From assembly GCF_036711975.1 (NCBI RefSeq), contig NC_091968.1, positions 930,001 through 994,000 on the forward strand: a stretch of 64,000 bases of DNA. The letters are read 5' to 3'. The notes under the pieces were generated by a model. It saw only the letters and a program-made list of their open reading frames with translations. It did not search any database and was not told the DNA's origin. Origin of the DNA: Onthophagus taurus. Taxonomy: Eukaryota; Arthropoda; Insecta; Coleoptera; Scarabaeidae. Position 1 is the stretch's first letter, and every line of letters starts with the position of its first letter. This document shows, piece after piece, positions 23,607 to 36,213 of the stretch. A program made the position numbers and the translations under genes.

Positions 23607-24319
23607 ATGTGTGATTTAGGAGAAATTAAGGAGAGTTTAATAACTCTCGATTATCCAGGGATAAATTCGATGAAAATTGAAAAAGATATCCTTAATATAA
23701 TAGGCCCAGAGAATCGAAAAACATTTTTAAAATGGGTTTTTGTCAAATTGGATTCTCAAGTTTTTATTAATCTTGACGAAGAAAATATTATTAAAGAATT
23801 ACCTGAATTAATTGAAAACCATGGATTTTGTCCAGATGAAGAAACAACAAAATTTATCGATGGTAGTCTCGATTTTGAATCACAGGTTAATAAAAAAAAA
23901 GTCGTAGTTTGTTAAATAAAAATTAATTTTTCTAATTTTAGTTTAAAATCATTGAAAGAATTTTAAATTTTCTTATATTGTGTAAATCCTCGAACCAGGG
24001 TACCACACCACGTCCGCATAAAGATTTAAATTCGATATTAAAACAAATAGATCAAGTTTTCCCAAACCTTCAATATGTTACGGAAGATTTTACGGAATTG
24101 GGAGAATCTCTTAAAAAAGAAAATGCGATTTTATTGAAGGAGTTGGAAGAATTAGAAAAAACCAAACTGATTGATTTAGCGTTAGAAGGAATTAAAGAAC
24201 CAAATCTGGATGAATTACAAAAAAAAATGGATCAATTTCAAATTAAATGCGCTTCGATTACAGATAAACCGAAAAAGGAAATTTTTGAAAATCAATCCGT
24301 TAAGGTTTTCCTTAAATAA
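23607..24319 (+). CDS. HAUS7-like protein, copy 1
   Basis: Two exons, 23607-23885 and 23942-24319, with GT..AG ends, give 218 residues. The N-terminal half resembles the calponin-homology-like domain of augmin subunit HAUS7: a block with FLKWVFVKLDSQ, then HGFCPDEETTKFIDG followed by a helix (FKIIERILNFL), in the same order as the human protein as I remember it. The C-terminal half is Leu/Glu/Lys-rich and should form a coiled coil. Augmin recruits gamma-tubulin to spindle microtubules. A short block GCGCCCTCTATTATA precedes the gene (about 23364) and follows it (about 24391), marking a tandem duplication unit. The family call is moderate. Confidence 0.55.
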
Positions 24320-24690
24320 TTACTTATCATTTTTTTATAATTATTTATATTTTTCTATATCATTTTATGTAAAATTTTTTATTAAGAGTAGCGCCCTCTA
24401 TTATATGGTGGTCCTACTACATTCGGTTTATTTATATAACAAATATTACTGTTTCTAAAAAAGAAATTAAAGATAATAAATTATCACTATTATGATTTAC
24501 TACTGATTTAAAAAAAAAATAATAAATTTTAAAAGAATACGTTAAGTTAAAACGAAACATTACAGCTTACAAAACCTACGAAGAGATGGAGTCACTTCTT
24601 TATTCATATCCGTCAAGGTCAATAGGTTAATGAGGTTAAGCCTTAGTTCTTACAAGGTGTCGCCATGGTGTTACAAGGACAAGAAAACGT

Positions 24691-25292
24691 GTGAGAAACA
24701 TGTCCATTTCAGCATTCAATAAAATTAAGGAGGGCTTAATAAGTCTCAATTATCCAGGAATAAATTCCATGCCAACTGAAGATGATATCCTTAATATTAT
24801 AGACCCAAAGAATCGGATAACATTTTTAAAATGGATCTTTATGATACTAGATTCGGAAGTTTTTATTAATCTAAGTGAAGAAGAGATTATTAAAGAATTA
24901 CTACCTGATTTCATGGAATGTTATGGATTTTGTACTAAAGAAGAAATAACACCATTTAGTGATGGTACTCTCGATTTTGAATCGCAGGTTAATGAAGAAA
25001 AGTCGCAATTTCTTAAATAAAATTTTTTTTTTTGTTTCAGGTTGAAATCATTCAAATATCTACTCGTTTTACTGTATTATGTGTACGTGGGAGGGCGCGA
25101 ACCTCGCCACCTCCTCATAAAGATATAAATTCAATATTAAGACAGATTGATGAAGCTTTCCCGAATCTTCAAGAGGTAGAAAACATTGATGATGATACAA
25201 AATTGGATGAGGAATCCCTTCAAAAAGAAAATGCACCTTTATTGAAGGAGTTTGAAGAGTTAGAAAAAACCAAACTGATTATTGATTTCTAA
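24691..25292 (+). CDS. HAUS7-like protein, copy 2, C-terminally cut
   Basis: Exons 24691-24987 and 25041-25292 give 182 residues, closely similar to copy 1 (LNYPGINSMPTEDDILNI, FLKWIFMILDSEVF, YGFCTKEEITPF). It carries an extra stretch RARTSPPPHKDINSILRQ. The frame ends at KTKLIIDF exactly where the inverted copy 3 begins, so about 36 C-terminal residues present in copy 1 are missing. A start at 24700 (MSISAF) is equally possible. It may be expressed but lacks part of the coiled coil. Confidence 0.5.
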
Positions 25293-25895
25293 ATTCATAC
25301 AGATTTTTTCTTAATTCATCCAGATCTGGGTTTTTAACTTTTTTTAAAGGTAAATCAATCAGTTTGTTTTTTTCCAACTCCTTCAATAAAGCCACATTTT
25401 TTTGTTGAAGGGATTCCTCATCCAATTTCGCATCATCTTCAGTGTTTTCTACCTCTTTAAGATTCGTGAAAGCTTCATCAATTTGTCTTAATATCGGATT
25501 TATATCTTTATATCCCATGTACACATAATACTGTAAAACGGATACATCTTTGAATGATTTCAATCTGAAAGAAATAATTTTTATTTAAGAAATTGCGACT
25601 TTTTTTCATTAACCTGTGATTCAAAATCGGGAGTACCATTAATAAATGGTGTTATTTCTTCTTCGGTACAAAATCCATAACATTTCATGAAATCAGGTAA
25701 TAATTTTTTAATAATCTCTTCTTCACTAACAATGAGATTATTTTATGTTATATGTTTAAATGTTATCCACATCTTTGGGGCTATGATATTAAGGATATCA
25801 TCTTCAGTTGTCTTGGAGTTTATTCCTGGATAATCGAGACTTATTAAGCCCTCCTTAATTTTTTTGAATGCTTAAATGGACATTTTTCTCACACT
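25279..25895 (-). pseudogene. HAUS7-like copy 3, inverted and broken
   Basis: On the minus strand, exon 1 (about 25895-25613) and exon 2 (25564-25279) mirror copy 2. Exon 1 has lost the codons for FLKWIF and carries deletions. In exon 2 a deletion after the LCVHG codons shifts the frame into a stop, while the coiled-coil part (INPILRQIDEAF onward) continues in another frame and keeps the C-terminal residues that copy 2 lacks. It stands tail-to-tail with copy 2. Confidence 0.75.
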
Positions 25896-27745
25896 CTAAA
25901 GTTTCCAAGTTCGAAATAATTCACTTTGAAATAAAATGCATTATCAGTTAGGTATTTTGGATCAATAAGAAACATTTTTTGTCCACAACAGACCTTTCTA
26001 TTGTTTCTACTTCTTGAGTTATAACTAATTTTGTTGTTGAAAACGTCAAATTTGCTTATTTTGATACTCTAAAGCTTCCAAGATTGAAATAACCTTCGGT
26101 GGGATAAAATGCATTATCAATTAAGTTTTTTGAATTAATAAGAAACATTTTTTGCCCATAACAGACTTTTCCATCGTTTCTACTTTTCGATTTATAACTC
26201 ATTTTGTTGTTGAAAACATCAAATTTGATTATTTTGAAACTCTAAAGCTTCCAAGTTTGAAATAACCCTCTGTGAGATAAAATGCATTATCAATTACGTT
26301 TTTTGAATTAATAAGAAACATTTTTTGCCCATAACAGACTCTTCCATCGTTTCTACTTTTCGAATTATAACTAATTTTGTTGTTGAAACGTCAAATTTGG
26401 TTGTTTTGATACTCTAAAGCTTCCAAGTTTGAAATAACCCACGGTGGGATAAAATGCATTATCAATTAAGTTTTTTGAATTAGTAAGAAACATTTTTTGC
26501 CCATAACAGACTTTTCCATCGTTTCTACTTTTCGAATTATAACTAATTTTGTTGTTGAAAACGTCAAATTTGGTTATTTTGATACTGTAAAGTTTCCAAG
26601 TTTGAAATAACCCACGGTGGGATAAAATGCATTATCAATTAAGTTTATTGGATTAATGAGAAACATTTCTTGTCTACAACAGACCTTTCTATCGTTTCTA
26701 CTTTTTGAGTTATAACTAATTTTAGTGTTGAAAACGTCAAATTTGGTTATTTTAATACTCTAAAGCTTCCAACTTTGAAATAACCCACGGTGGGATAAAA
26801 TGCATTATCAATTAAGTTTTTTGAATTAATAAGAAAAATTTTTTGCTCATAGCAGACTTTTCCATCGTTTCTACTTTTCGAATTATAACTAATTTTGTTG
26901 TTGAAAACGTCAAATTTGCTTATTTTGCTACTCTAAAGCTTCCAAGATTGAAATAACCCTCTGTGGGATAAAATGCATTATCAATTAAGTTTTTTGAATT
27001 AATAAGAAACATTTTTTGCCCATAACAGACTCTTCCATCGTTTCTACTTTTCGAATTATAACTAATTTTGTTGTTGAAAACGTCAAATTTGCTTATTTTG
27101 CTACTCTAAAGCTTCCAAGATTGAAATAACCCTCTGTGGGATAAAATGCATTATCAATTAAGTTTTTTGAATTAATAAGAAACATTTTTTGCCCATAACA
27201 GACTCTTCCATCGTTTCTACTTTTCGAATTATAACTAATTTTGTTGTTGAAAACGTCAAATTTGCTTATTATGATACTTTAAAGCTTCCAAGTTTGAAAT
27301 AACCCACGGTGGGATAAAATGCATTATCAATTAAGTTTTTTGAATTAATAAGAAACATTTTTTGCCCATAACAGATTTTTCCATCGTTTCTACTTTTCGA
27401 ATTATAACTAATTTTGTTGTTGAAAACATCAAATTTGGTTATTTTGAAACTGTAAAGCTTCCAAGATTGAAATAACCCACGATGGGATAAAATGCATTAA
27501 CAATTAAGTTTTTTGAATTAATAAGAAACATTTTTTGCCCATAACAGACTTTTCCATCGTTTCTACTTTTCGAATTATAACTAATTTTGTTGTTGAAAAC
27601 GTCAAATTTGCTTATTATGATACTCTAAAGCTCCCAAGTTTGAAATAACCCTCTGTGGGATAAAATGCATTATCAATTAAGTTTTTGGATTAATAAGAAA
27701 CATTTTTTGTTCATAACAGACTTTTCCATCGTTTCTACTTTTTGT
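25896..27745. repeat. Satellite B, about 173-bp tandem repeat
   Basis: About ten head-to-tail units. The landmark CCATCGTTTCTACTTTTCG recurs near 26171, 26344, 26516, 26862, 27035, 27208, 27380 and 27556, a spacing of 172-178. The last unit fuses directly into satellite A at about 27745. Confidence 0.95.
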
Positions 27746-29128
27746 CATACTCATACTCCAAGAACTGGATTTCAAATATAGTTTTCTCAAAAACTAAAAG
27801 TTATTTTTCAAAACGTGTTGGTTCATTGGAAAGAGCACACTTTTATTAACATTTTGGAAAATTTTCATACTCATATTCCAATAAATGGATTTTATACGAA
27901 TTTTTAAAACATAATTGGCGAAAATTGCAAAATTCGAAAAAATTGTCGTTCATTTCAAAAATTTATTTCTCAAAAACTAAAAGCGATTTCTCAAAACGGC
28001 TTTTTTACATTAAAAAGAGGATACTTTAATTAATAATTGGCGATATTTCGACAAGAATCCTTCAAGAAATTAATTTTATAGCGAATTTTGCAAGTTATCG
28101 ATGAAAATTGCAACATCGAAAATTTTATCAAAACTTCAAATATTGTTTTTTTAAAAACTAAAAGTTATTTTTCACAACGGGTTGGTTCATTGGAAAGAGG
28201 ACACTTTTATTAACACTTTGGAAAATTTTCATACTCATATTCCAAGAAATGGATTTTATACGAATTTTTAAAACTTAATCGGCGAAATTTGCAAAATTCG
28301 AAAAAAATTGTCGTTCATTTCAAAAATTTATTTCTCAAGAACTAAAAGTGATTTTTGAAAACGGCTTTTTGCATTAAAAAGAGGATACTTTAATTAATAA
28401 TTGGTGATATTTCCACACGGATCCTTCAAGAAATAAATTTTATAGCGAATTTTGCAAGATATCTATGAAAATTGCAACATCGAAAATTTTATCAAAACTT
28501 CAAATATTGTTTTCTCAAAAACTAAAAGTTATTTTTCAAAACGGGTTGGTTCATTGCAAAGAGGACACTTTTATTGCCATTTTAGGAAATTTTCATACTT
28601 ATATCCCAAGAAATCGATTTTATACGAATTTTTAAAACTTAATCGGAGAAAATTGCAAAATTCGAAAAAATTGTCGTTTATTTCAAAAATTTATTTCTCA
28701 TGAACTGAAAGTGATTTTTCGAAACGGCTTTTTGCATTAAAAAGAGGATACTTTAATTAATAATTGGTGATATTTCCACAAGGATCCTTCAGGAAATTAA
28801 TTTTATAGCGAATTTTGCAAGTTATCGATGAAAATTGCAACATCGAAAATTTTATCAAAACTTCAAATATTGTTTTCTCAAAAACTAAAAGTTATTTTTC
28901 AAAACGGGTTGGTTCATTGCAAAGAGGACACTTTTATTGCCATTTTAGGAAATTTTCATACTTATATCGCAAGAAATCGATTTTATACGAATTTTTAAAA
29001 CTTAATTGGCGAAAATTGCAAAATTCTAAAAATGGTCGATCATTTCAAAAATTTATTTCTCAAGAACTGAAAGTGATTTTTCAAAACGGCTTGTTGCATT
29101 AAAAAGAGGATACTTTAATTAATAATCG
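27746..29128. repeat. Satellite A, third array
   Basis: About 3.7 units of the 363-bp repeat, same orientation as the other two arrays. Open frames in it (for example 28452-28703) are repeat shadows. Confidence 0.95.
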
Positions 29129-29551
29129 AAAGTGATAACAGCGACAGTTTTGTTAGTAATGAATGTAATGATGAATTACAAGCGAAGAGAAGCAAACTAG
29201 ACGAAACTGCAACAAGACATTTTATATATCGTATTGGTATTGTTACAATGAGGTTGCTAATAACAAACCTGATATAAATTAAGTTGTATTCAATGAAAAT
29301 TCTATTAGGGTTGAATTTGATTATTATCTACAGTGTCCAACACCTAAATGAGATACTAATTCCTAAAAAAATTCCTAAATAAAGCAATATTTATATTTAA
29401 ATGTTTATAGAATCCTAATTCAAAAGTTTTCGCTTTTGGTTTATAGATGGAAATATTTTTGGGAGTTTTTTAATTCCCAAAACTTGTTCTCATTCCACCA
29501 CGTTTTCTCAAGTTTTCAGATGACTTTATAAAGTTCAATATCGATTTTATT
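29129..29551. other. Transposon remnant and intergenic DNA
   Basis: Directly after satellite A a short frame (about 29125-29235) reads ESDNSDSFVSNECNDEL, an acidic start like that of piggyBac transposases, echoing the satellite-to-piggyBac junction at 1130. The rest has no recognisable content. Confidence 0.35.
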
Positions 29552-29891
29552 ATGGCTGTAATCGTGACTTGGGTGCAAAATTTAGCAGTTTCAGCAATCA
29601 ATTTATTAAGCAATAACACTTTGTCGAATTTTGATACAACTAATCCGGATACAGATTTCATCCAACTCGCAAACATCGATAATGGAGATGATCTAGCTCT
29701 TGAATCATATGAGTAAGTCAATAAATACATTTGATTTATAATTATTATAGTTTTAATTCAGGGTTGATTCACGTACCGTTTATTCATTACAATTGGAGGT
29801 TGAAGATACTTATGTTGATGCCGTATCTCGTTTAAACAGAAGATCTTCACAGTCGTTTTCACCATTTACAAAATTTATAAATAATAAATAA
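29552..29891 (+). CDS. Small protein related to its convergent neighbour, no membrane segment
   Basis: Exons 29552-29712 and 29762-29891 (GT..AG) give 96 residues. The start MAVIVTWVQNLAVSAINL and the end VDSRTVYSLQLEVED..VDAVSRLNRRSSQSF match the gene at 30365-30849 in order and share the same splice phase before the VD(S/T)R exon. The hydrophobic stretch and the basic middle exon of that gene are replaced by an acidic segment (NFDTTNPDTDF). I do not recognise the family. It looks like a diverged duplicate, possibly soluble. Confidence 0.55.
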
Positions 29892-30364
29892 TTAGTGAGT
29901 TTGGTTTAATGAAATGGGAGTTTATATTTATTTAACGAAAAGAAGAGATATTTTTATGTGTTTTTTATTAAAAATTATTTTTTATAATAATTATAAATAA
30001 TAAATGTTATGATTATTATTACACCATGTGTTTAGTTTTCAATTTCTCAATAAAAAAGATCTTGAAACTTAAAAATTCGCTAAAGTTTAATATTAAAGGA
30101 TTGTTTAAAAAGAATTTTAAGTGATGATGCTAAAAACAAATTAATACAAAAACTAACAAACTAAAGAACTGCATGGATTTTCGCTTAATGGTACAGAAGA
30201 CAATTGTGATGGGAAATATATATTAGGGAGACCACATATATTATGGTATTAAATTGTATAACTTGTAAAGATAAAAATAAAAGAAAGAAATTAATTATAA
30301 AATATACTTTACTTAAAAAAAACAAATTAAAAACACCATCAATATTTAATTACGACTTTCTTAA

Positions 30365-30849
30365 TTAATTTTGTGCTGATAAAAACGATGGTAAAGATTG
30401 TTCGCTTATACAAGAAACAGTATCAACATTCGCATCTTCAATCACCAATTGAAGTTGATCAAAGCTACGTGTATCAACCCTAAATCAATTAATATTAACC
30501 AAAACACACAATAATCTACTTATCGTTTAACTTACTCTTCTGGTTCAAGCGCTCTTGAAATTCTTCGAACGTCTTCAACGCGATGAGTATCATTTTTCGG
30601 TTGCATATAACCATTTTTTGAACGTGTTATACTAAAAACCGATAAGGTTTTGTTCAAAATGTAAATGTTTTGAAATCGTTTTTTATTATAACCTAAACTG
30701 CAAGAATTAAAAATTAAAAGAAGGATAAAAAATTGATTTTGATGATCTTACCAAATGCAAAATGCTAAAAAACCCATTACTGCTAATAAAGCTGATAAAG
30801 AGATGGCTAAAACCACCCAATTTTGAACCCACGCTACAACTATGGCCAT
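30365..30849 (-). CDS. Small single-pass membrane protein, family unknown
   Basis: Exons 30849-30752, 30697-30536 and 30479-30365 (all GT..AG on the minus strand) give 124 residues. Residues about 10-33 (WVVLAISLSALLAVMGFLAF) form one transmembrane helix right after a short N-terminus, followed by a basic segment (YNKKRFQNIY), so an N-out, C-in single-pass topology is likely. The tail has VEDVRRISRALEPEEVDTRS and an acidic end. I do not recognise the family. It is convergent with its relative at 29552-29891. Confidence 0.65.
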
Positions 30850-31063
30850 TATTAATTATTGTTGAATAAGTTTGATAAAATTTTATGAAAGTATGGCGAG
30901 AAAACGTGTTGTAACCAGTAACAAGTTTTTGTTTAGAACAAAATGCCATCTCTGAATTAACAGTGAAAATATTTTTAGTTATAAAAAACAGTATTTTAAA
31001 ATTATAGTATGAATATTTTAGAAAAAAAGTTGTAACAAACTTTATTCTTAAGAATATTGTTAA

Positions 31064-34000
31064 CCCTTTGTGTCCAAAGAAGTCCTCATTAAAGGTCTTT
31101 GGAATCAGTTTTAGTAAAATATGCAATCCCCCCATTCCAGGGGAATAATGGTACTTGATACAAAAACTTCTATTGCTAATATAAAAATAATACATTTTTT
31201 ATTACGTTAGAAAATAACACAAGTGTCAAAAAACATGCTAATTTAAAAATTCCTGGAAACCGTATTTATTAAAATTAAGTAATGAGACTCATTCTAAATT
31301 AAAGCTTAATGTTTTCCCTTTAAAATTATGCATAATAATGGTTATGTTGGATCACGAAAATGTGGAGAAAAAAATGTTGAAATTAAACTTACATTTTCGT
31401 ATAACCTAAAAATGTCAAAAAAGATGCTAATTTAAAAATTCCTGGAAGCCGTATTTATTGAAATTAAGGAATGAAACTTATTTTAAATTAAAGCTCAAAG
31501 CTTTCTCTTTAGAATGATATATAATAATCGTCGGGTTGGATTGGAAAAATATTGAGAAAAAAAAATTTAAAACAAAACTTACATTTTCGTATAACCTAAA
31601 AGTGTCAAAATAGATACTAATTTAAAAACTCCTGGAAGCCGTATTTATTGAAACTAAGGAATGAAACTTATTTTAAATTAAAGCTCAAAACTTTCTCTTT
31701 AGAATGATATATAATAATTGTTGGGTTAGATTGGAAAAATATTGAGAAAAAAAATGTTGAAACAAAACTTACATTTTCGTATAACCTAAAAGTGTCAAAA
31801 GAGACGATAAATTAAAAATTTCTGGAAGCCGTATTTATTGAAATTAAGGAATGAGACTTATTTTAAATTAAAACTGAAAGATTTCTTTTTAAAGTGATGT
31901 ATAATAATTGTTGGGTAGGATTGGAAAAATAGTGAGAAAAAAATATTGAAATAAAACTTATATTTTCGTATAACCTAAAAGTGTCAAAAAAGATTCTAAT
32001 TTAAAAATTTCTGGAAGCCGTATTTATTGAAATTAAGGAATGGGACTTATTTTAAATTAAAGCTGAAAGATTTCTTTTTAAAATGATGTATAATAATTGT
32101 TGGGTAGGATTGGAAAAATAGTGAGAAAAAAATATTGAAATAAAACTTATATTTTCGTATAACCTAAAAGTGTCAAAAGAGACGATAAATTAAAAATTCC
32201 TGGAAGCCGTATTTATTGAAACTAAGGAATAAAACTTATTTTAAATTAAAGCTCAAAGCTTTCTCTTTAGAATGATATATAATAATTGTTGGGTTAGATT
32301 GGAAAAATATTGAGAAAAAAAATGTTGAAACAAAACTTACATTTTCGTATAACCTAAAAGTGTCAAAAGAGACGATAAATTAAAAATTTCTGGAAGCCGT
32401 ATTTATTGAAATTAAGGAATGAGACTTATTTTAAATTAAAACTGAAAGATTTCTTTTTAAAGTGATGTATAATAATTGTTGGGTAGGATTGGAAAAATAG
32501 TGAGAAAAAAATATTGAAATAAAACTTATATTTTCGTATAACCTAAAAGTGTCAAAAAAGATTCTAATTTAAAAATTTCTGGAAGCCGTATTTATTGAAA
32601 TTAAGGAATGGGACTTATTTTAAATTAAAGCTGAAAGATTTCTTTTTAAAATGATGTATAATAATTGTTGGGTAGGATTGGAAAAATAGTGAGAAAAAAA
32701 TATTGAAATAAAACTTATATTTTCGTATAACCTAAAAGTGTCAAAAGAGACGATAAATTAAAAATTCCTGGAAGCCGTATTTATTGAAACTAAGGAATAA
32801 AACTTATTTTAAATTAAAGCTCAAAGCTTTCTCTTTAGAATGATATATAATAATTGTTGGGTTAGATTGGAAAAATATCGCGAAAAAAAATGTTGAAACA
32901 AAACTTACATTTTCGTATAACCTAAAAGTGTCAAAATAGATGCTAATTTAAAAATTCCTGGAAGCCGTATTTATTGAAATTAAGGAATGAGACTTATTTT
33001 AAATTAAAGCTCAAAGCTTTCTCTTTAGAATGATATATAATAATTGTTGGGTTGGATTGGAAAAATATTGAGAAAAAAAATGTTGAAACAAAACTTACAT
33101 TTTCGTATAATCTAAAAGTGTCAAAATAGATGCTAATTTAAAAACTCCTGGAAGCCGTATTTATTGAAACTAAGGAATGAAACTTATTTTAAATTAAAGC
33201 TCAAAGCTTTCTCTTTAGAATGATATATAATAATTGTTGGGTTGGATTGGAAAAATATTGAGAAAAAAAATGTTGAAACAAAACTTACATTTTCGTATAA
33301 CCTAAAAGTGTCAAAATAGATGCTAATTTAAAAACTCCTGGAAACCGTATTTATTGAAACTAAGGAATGAAACTTATTTTAAATTAAAGCTCAAAGCTTT
33401 CTCTTTAGAATGATATATAATAATTGTTGGGTTGGATTAGAAAAATATTGAGAAAAAAAAGTTGAAACAAAACTTACATTTTCGTATAACCTAAAAGTAT
33501 CAAAATTGATGCTAATTTAAAAATTCCTGGAAGCCGTATTTATTGAAATTAAGGAATGAAACTTATTTTAAATTAAAGCTTAAAGCTTTCTCTTTAGAAT
33601 GATATATAATAATCGTCGGGTTGGATTGGAAAAATATTGAGAAAAAAAAATTTAAAACAATACTTACATTTTCGTATAACCTAAAAGTGTCAAAATAGAT
33701 GCTAATTTAAAAACTCCTGGAAGCCGTATTTATTGAAACTAAGGAATGAAACTTATTTTAAATTAAAGCTCAAAGCTTTCTCTTTAGAATGATATATAAT
33801 AATCGTCGGGTTGGATTGGAAAAATATTGAAAAAAAAAATGTTGAAACAAAACTTACATTTTCGTATAACCTAAAAGTGTCAAAAGAGACGATAAATTAA
33901 AAATTCCTGGAAGCCGTATTTATTGAAATTAAGGAATGAGACTCATTTTAAATTAAAGCTGAAAGATTTCTCTTTAGAATGATATATAATAATCGTCGGG

Positions 34001-35363
34001 TTGAATTAGAAAAATTTTGAGAAAAAAAATGTTGAAACAAAACTTACATTTTCGTATAACCTAAAAGTGTCAAAATAGATGCTAATTTAAAAACTCCTGG
34101 AAGCCGTATTTATTGAAACTAAGGAATGAAACTTATTTTAAATTAAAGCTCAAAGCTTTCTCTTTAGAATGATATATAATAATTGTTGGGTTGGATTGGA
34201 AAAATATTGAGAAAAAAAATGTTGAAACTTACATTTTCGTATAACCTAAAAGTGTCAAAAGAGACGATAAATTAAAAATTCCTGGAAGCCGTATTTATTG
34301 AAATTAAGGAATGAGACTTATTTTAAATTAAAACTGAAAGATTTCTTTTTAAAATGATGTATAATAATTGTTGGGTAGGATTGGAAAAATAGTGAGAAAA
34401 AAATATTGAAATAAAACTTATATTTTCGTATAACCTAAAAGTGTCAAAAAAGATTCTAATTTAAAAATTTCTGGAAGCCGTATTTATTGAAATTAAGGAA
34501 TGAAACTTATTTTAAATTAAAGCTCAAAGCTTTCTCTTTAGAATGATATATAATAATTGTTGGGTTAGATTGGAAAAATATTGAGAAAAAAAATGTTGAA
34601 ACAAAACTTACATTTTCGTATAACCTAAAAGTGTCAAAAGAGACGATAAATTAAAAATTCCTGGAAGCCGTATTTATTGAAACTAAGGAATGAAACTTAT
34701 TTTAAATTAAAGCTCAAAGCTTTCTCTTTAGAATGATATATAATAATTGTTGGGTTAGATTGGAAAAATATTGAGAAAGAAAATGTTGAAACAAAACTTA
34801 CATTTTCGTATAACCTAAAAGTGTCAAAAGAGACGATAAATTAAAAATTCCTGGAAGCCGTATTTATTGAAATTAAAGAATGAGACTTATTCTAAATTAA
34901 AGCTCAAAGCTTTCTTTTTAAAATGATGTATAATAATTGTTGGGTTGGATTGGAAAAATATTGAGAAAAAAAATGTTGAAACAAAACTTACATTTTCGTA
35001 TAACCTAAAAGTGTCAAAATAGATGCTAATTTAAAAACTCCTGGAAACCGTATTTATTGAAACTAAGGAATGAAACTTATTTTAAATTAAAGCTCAAAGC
35101 TTTCTCTTTAGAATGATATATAATAATCGTCGGGTTGGATTGGAAAAATATTGAGAAAAAAAATGTTGAAATAAAACTTATATTTTCGTATAACCTAAAA
35201 GTGTCAAAAAAGATTCTAATTTAAAAATTTCTGGAAGCCGTATTTATTGAAATTAAGGAATGAGATTTATTTGAAATTAAAGCTCAATGTTTTCTTTTTA
35301 AAACGATTTAAAATGAGTGTTTAAAACTACCGGTACTTTAAAGTCCCATCAGGACACAAAGGG
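31064..35363. mobile_element. 4.3-kb non-autonomous element with piggyBac-like ends, filled with a 190-bp tandem repeat
   Basis: The ends CCCTTTGTGTCC (31064) and its inverse (ending 35363) are flanked by TTAA on the left and TTAG on the right, consistent with piggyBac target TTAA and one later mutation. Between them stand about 22 units of 188-191 bp with the landmark ACATTTTCGTATAACC. There is no coding sequence. A block of about three units near 31796-32360 is repeated almost letter for letter at about 32361-32925, a higher-order duplication. Confidence 0.85.
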
Positions 35364-35559
35364 TTAGTCAAAATACCATACATTTAAATAGTAATCTAAT
35401 TCGGGTCAAGAAATATTGAGAACTTCGCATAAGTTTTATTGAAATCTTTGATTGAAACAAAATAAACAGTACAGAACAAAAACCTAAACTAATTAATAAA
35501 CTTTCGATTAATACTACTTTAAAATTAAGAAACAATGGCAAAAGAAAGCTAAATGAAAA

Positions 35560-36213
35560 TTAATAATTAAATCGGTGAGTGTAATAAACAATGTATTTTG
35601 GTATAAATTCATCATCATGAAATTTGACGTATACGTGACGATTTCCAGTGGCAGTATCAATACCTTCAGGTAGAAAATCGGTGTAAGATCCCCCTTTTGC
35701 AGTATTCCCCACCAAAACATCAGCTATAATCATTGCACGCTGTGAACCAATCGCCCTAGCTGCATAGGTATCCGCGTAGTCTGCATCATCAGAAAAACTA
35801 ACACCTCTTCCAAATTTATAACGAGTCACTCGCCTCCAATTCAAATTCGAACGCAAAATCGACTTAACGTTACTAGCTCCGGTCACATGCAGCAACCTTT
35901 TCTCGCAATGTCTAAAACCACGACTTTCATATTCGGCTTTTTTCATTAAATACCACCCGTAAAGTGATGGACAGCATACTTTTTCGATTCTCGTTACGGT
36001 TCGTTTTTGATGTACACTAAGATGTTTCCAAACTATGCTTTCGTAAACAGAATCGGTTTTGGATAGTTGTATTAAACGCGTATTCATTGTCGAATCGAAT
36101 TGTTCTGGAATATAACTCATTACAACGTCTTGAAAAGATCTACAAAAATAAGGAGAATGATTAAATGGAAACTAAAAAAAAAAAAAAGATGTTAAGATTT
36201 GTGACTTACAACA
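35560..36213 (-). CDS. PARP catalytic-domain protein (TIPARP/PARP11-like), small
   Basis: Exons 36213-36209 (coding ATGTT) and 36139-35560 give 194 residues. The alternative start at 36120 (MSYIPEQF) gives 186. It is almost entirely an ADP-ribosyltransferase fold: LLHVTGASNVKSILRSNLNW matches the first motif (HGT in most PARPs), GRGVSFSDDADYADTYA matches the G-x-G-S-Y-F-A block, and VYVKFHDDEFIPKYIVYY matches the last strand. The His is kept, the second triad Tyr reads Ser, and the third position is not Glu. If active, it would be at most a mono-ADP-ribosyltransferase; loss of activity is likely. No WWE or zinc-finger domain is visible. Confidence 0.8.

Noticed and set aside
31196-35350. Regular repeats as a CRISPR array
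   Set aside because: Units are 188-191 bp with no unique spacers, in a eukaryotic locus, enclosed by transposon ends; they are a tandem satellite.
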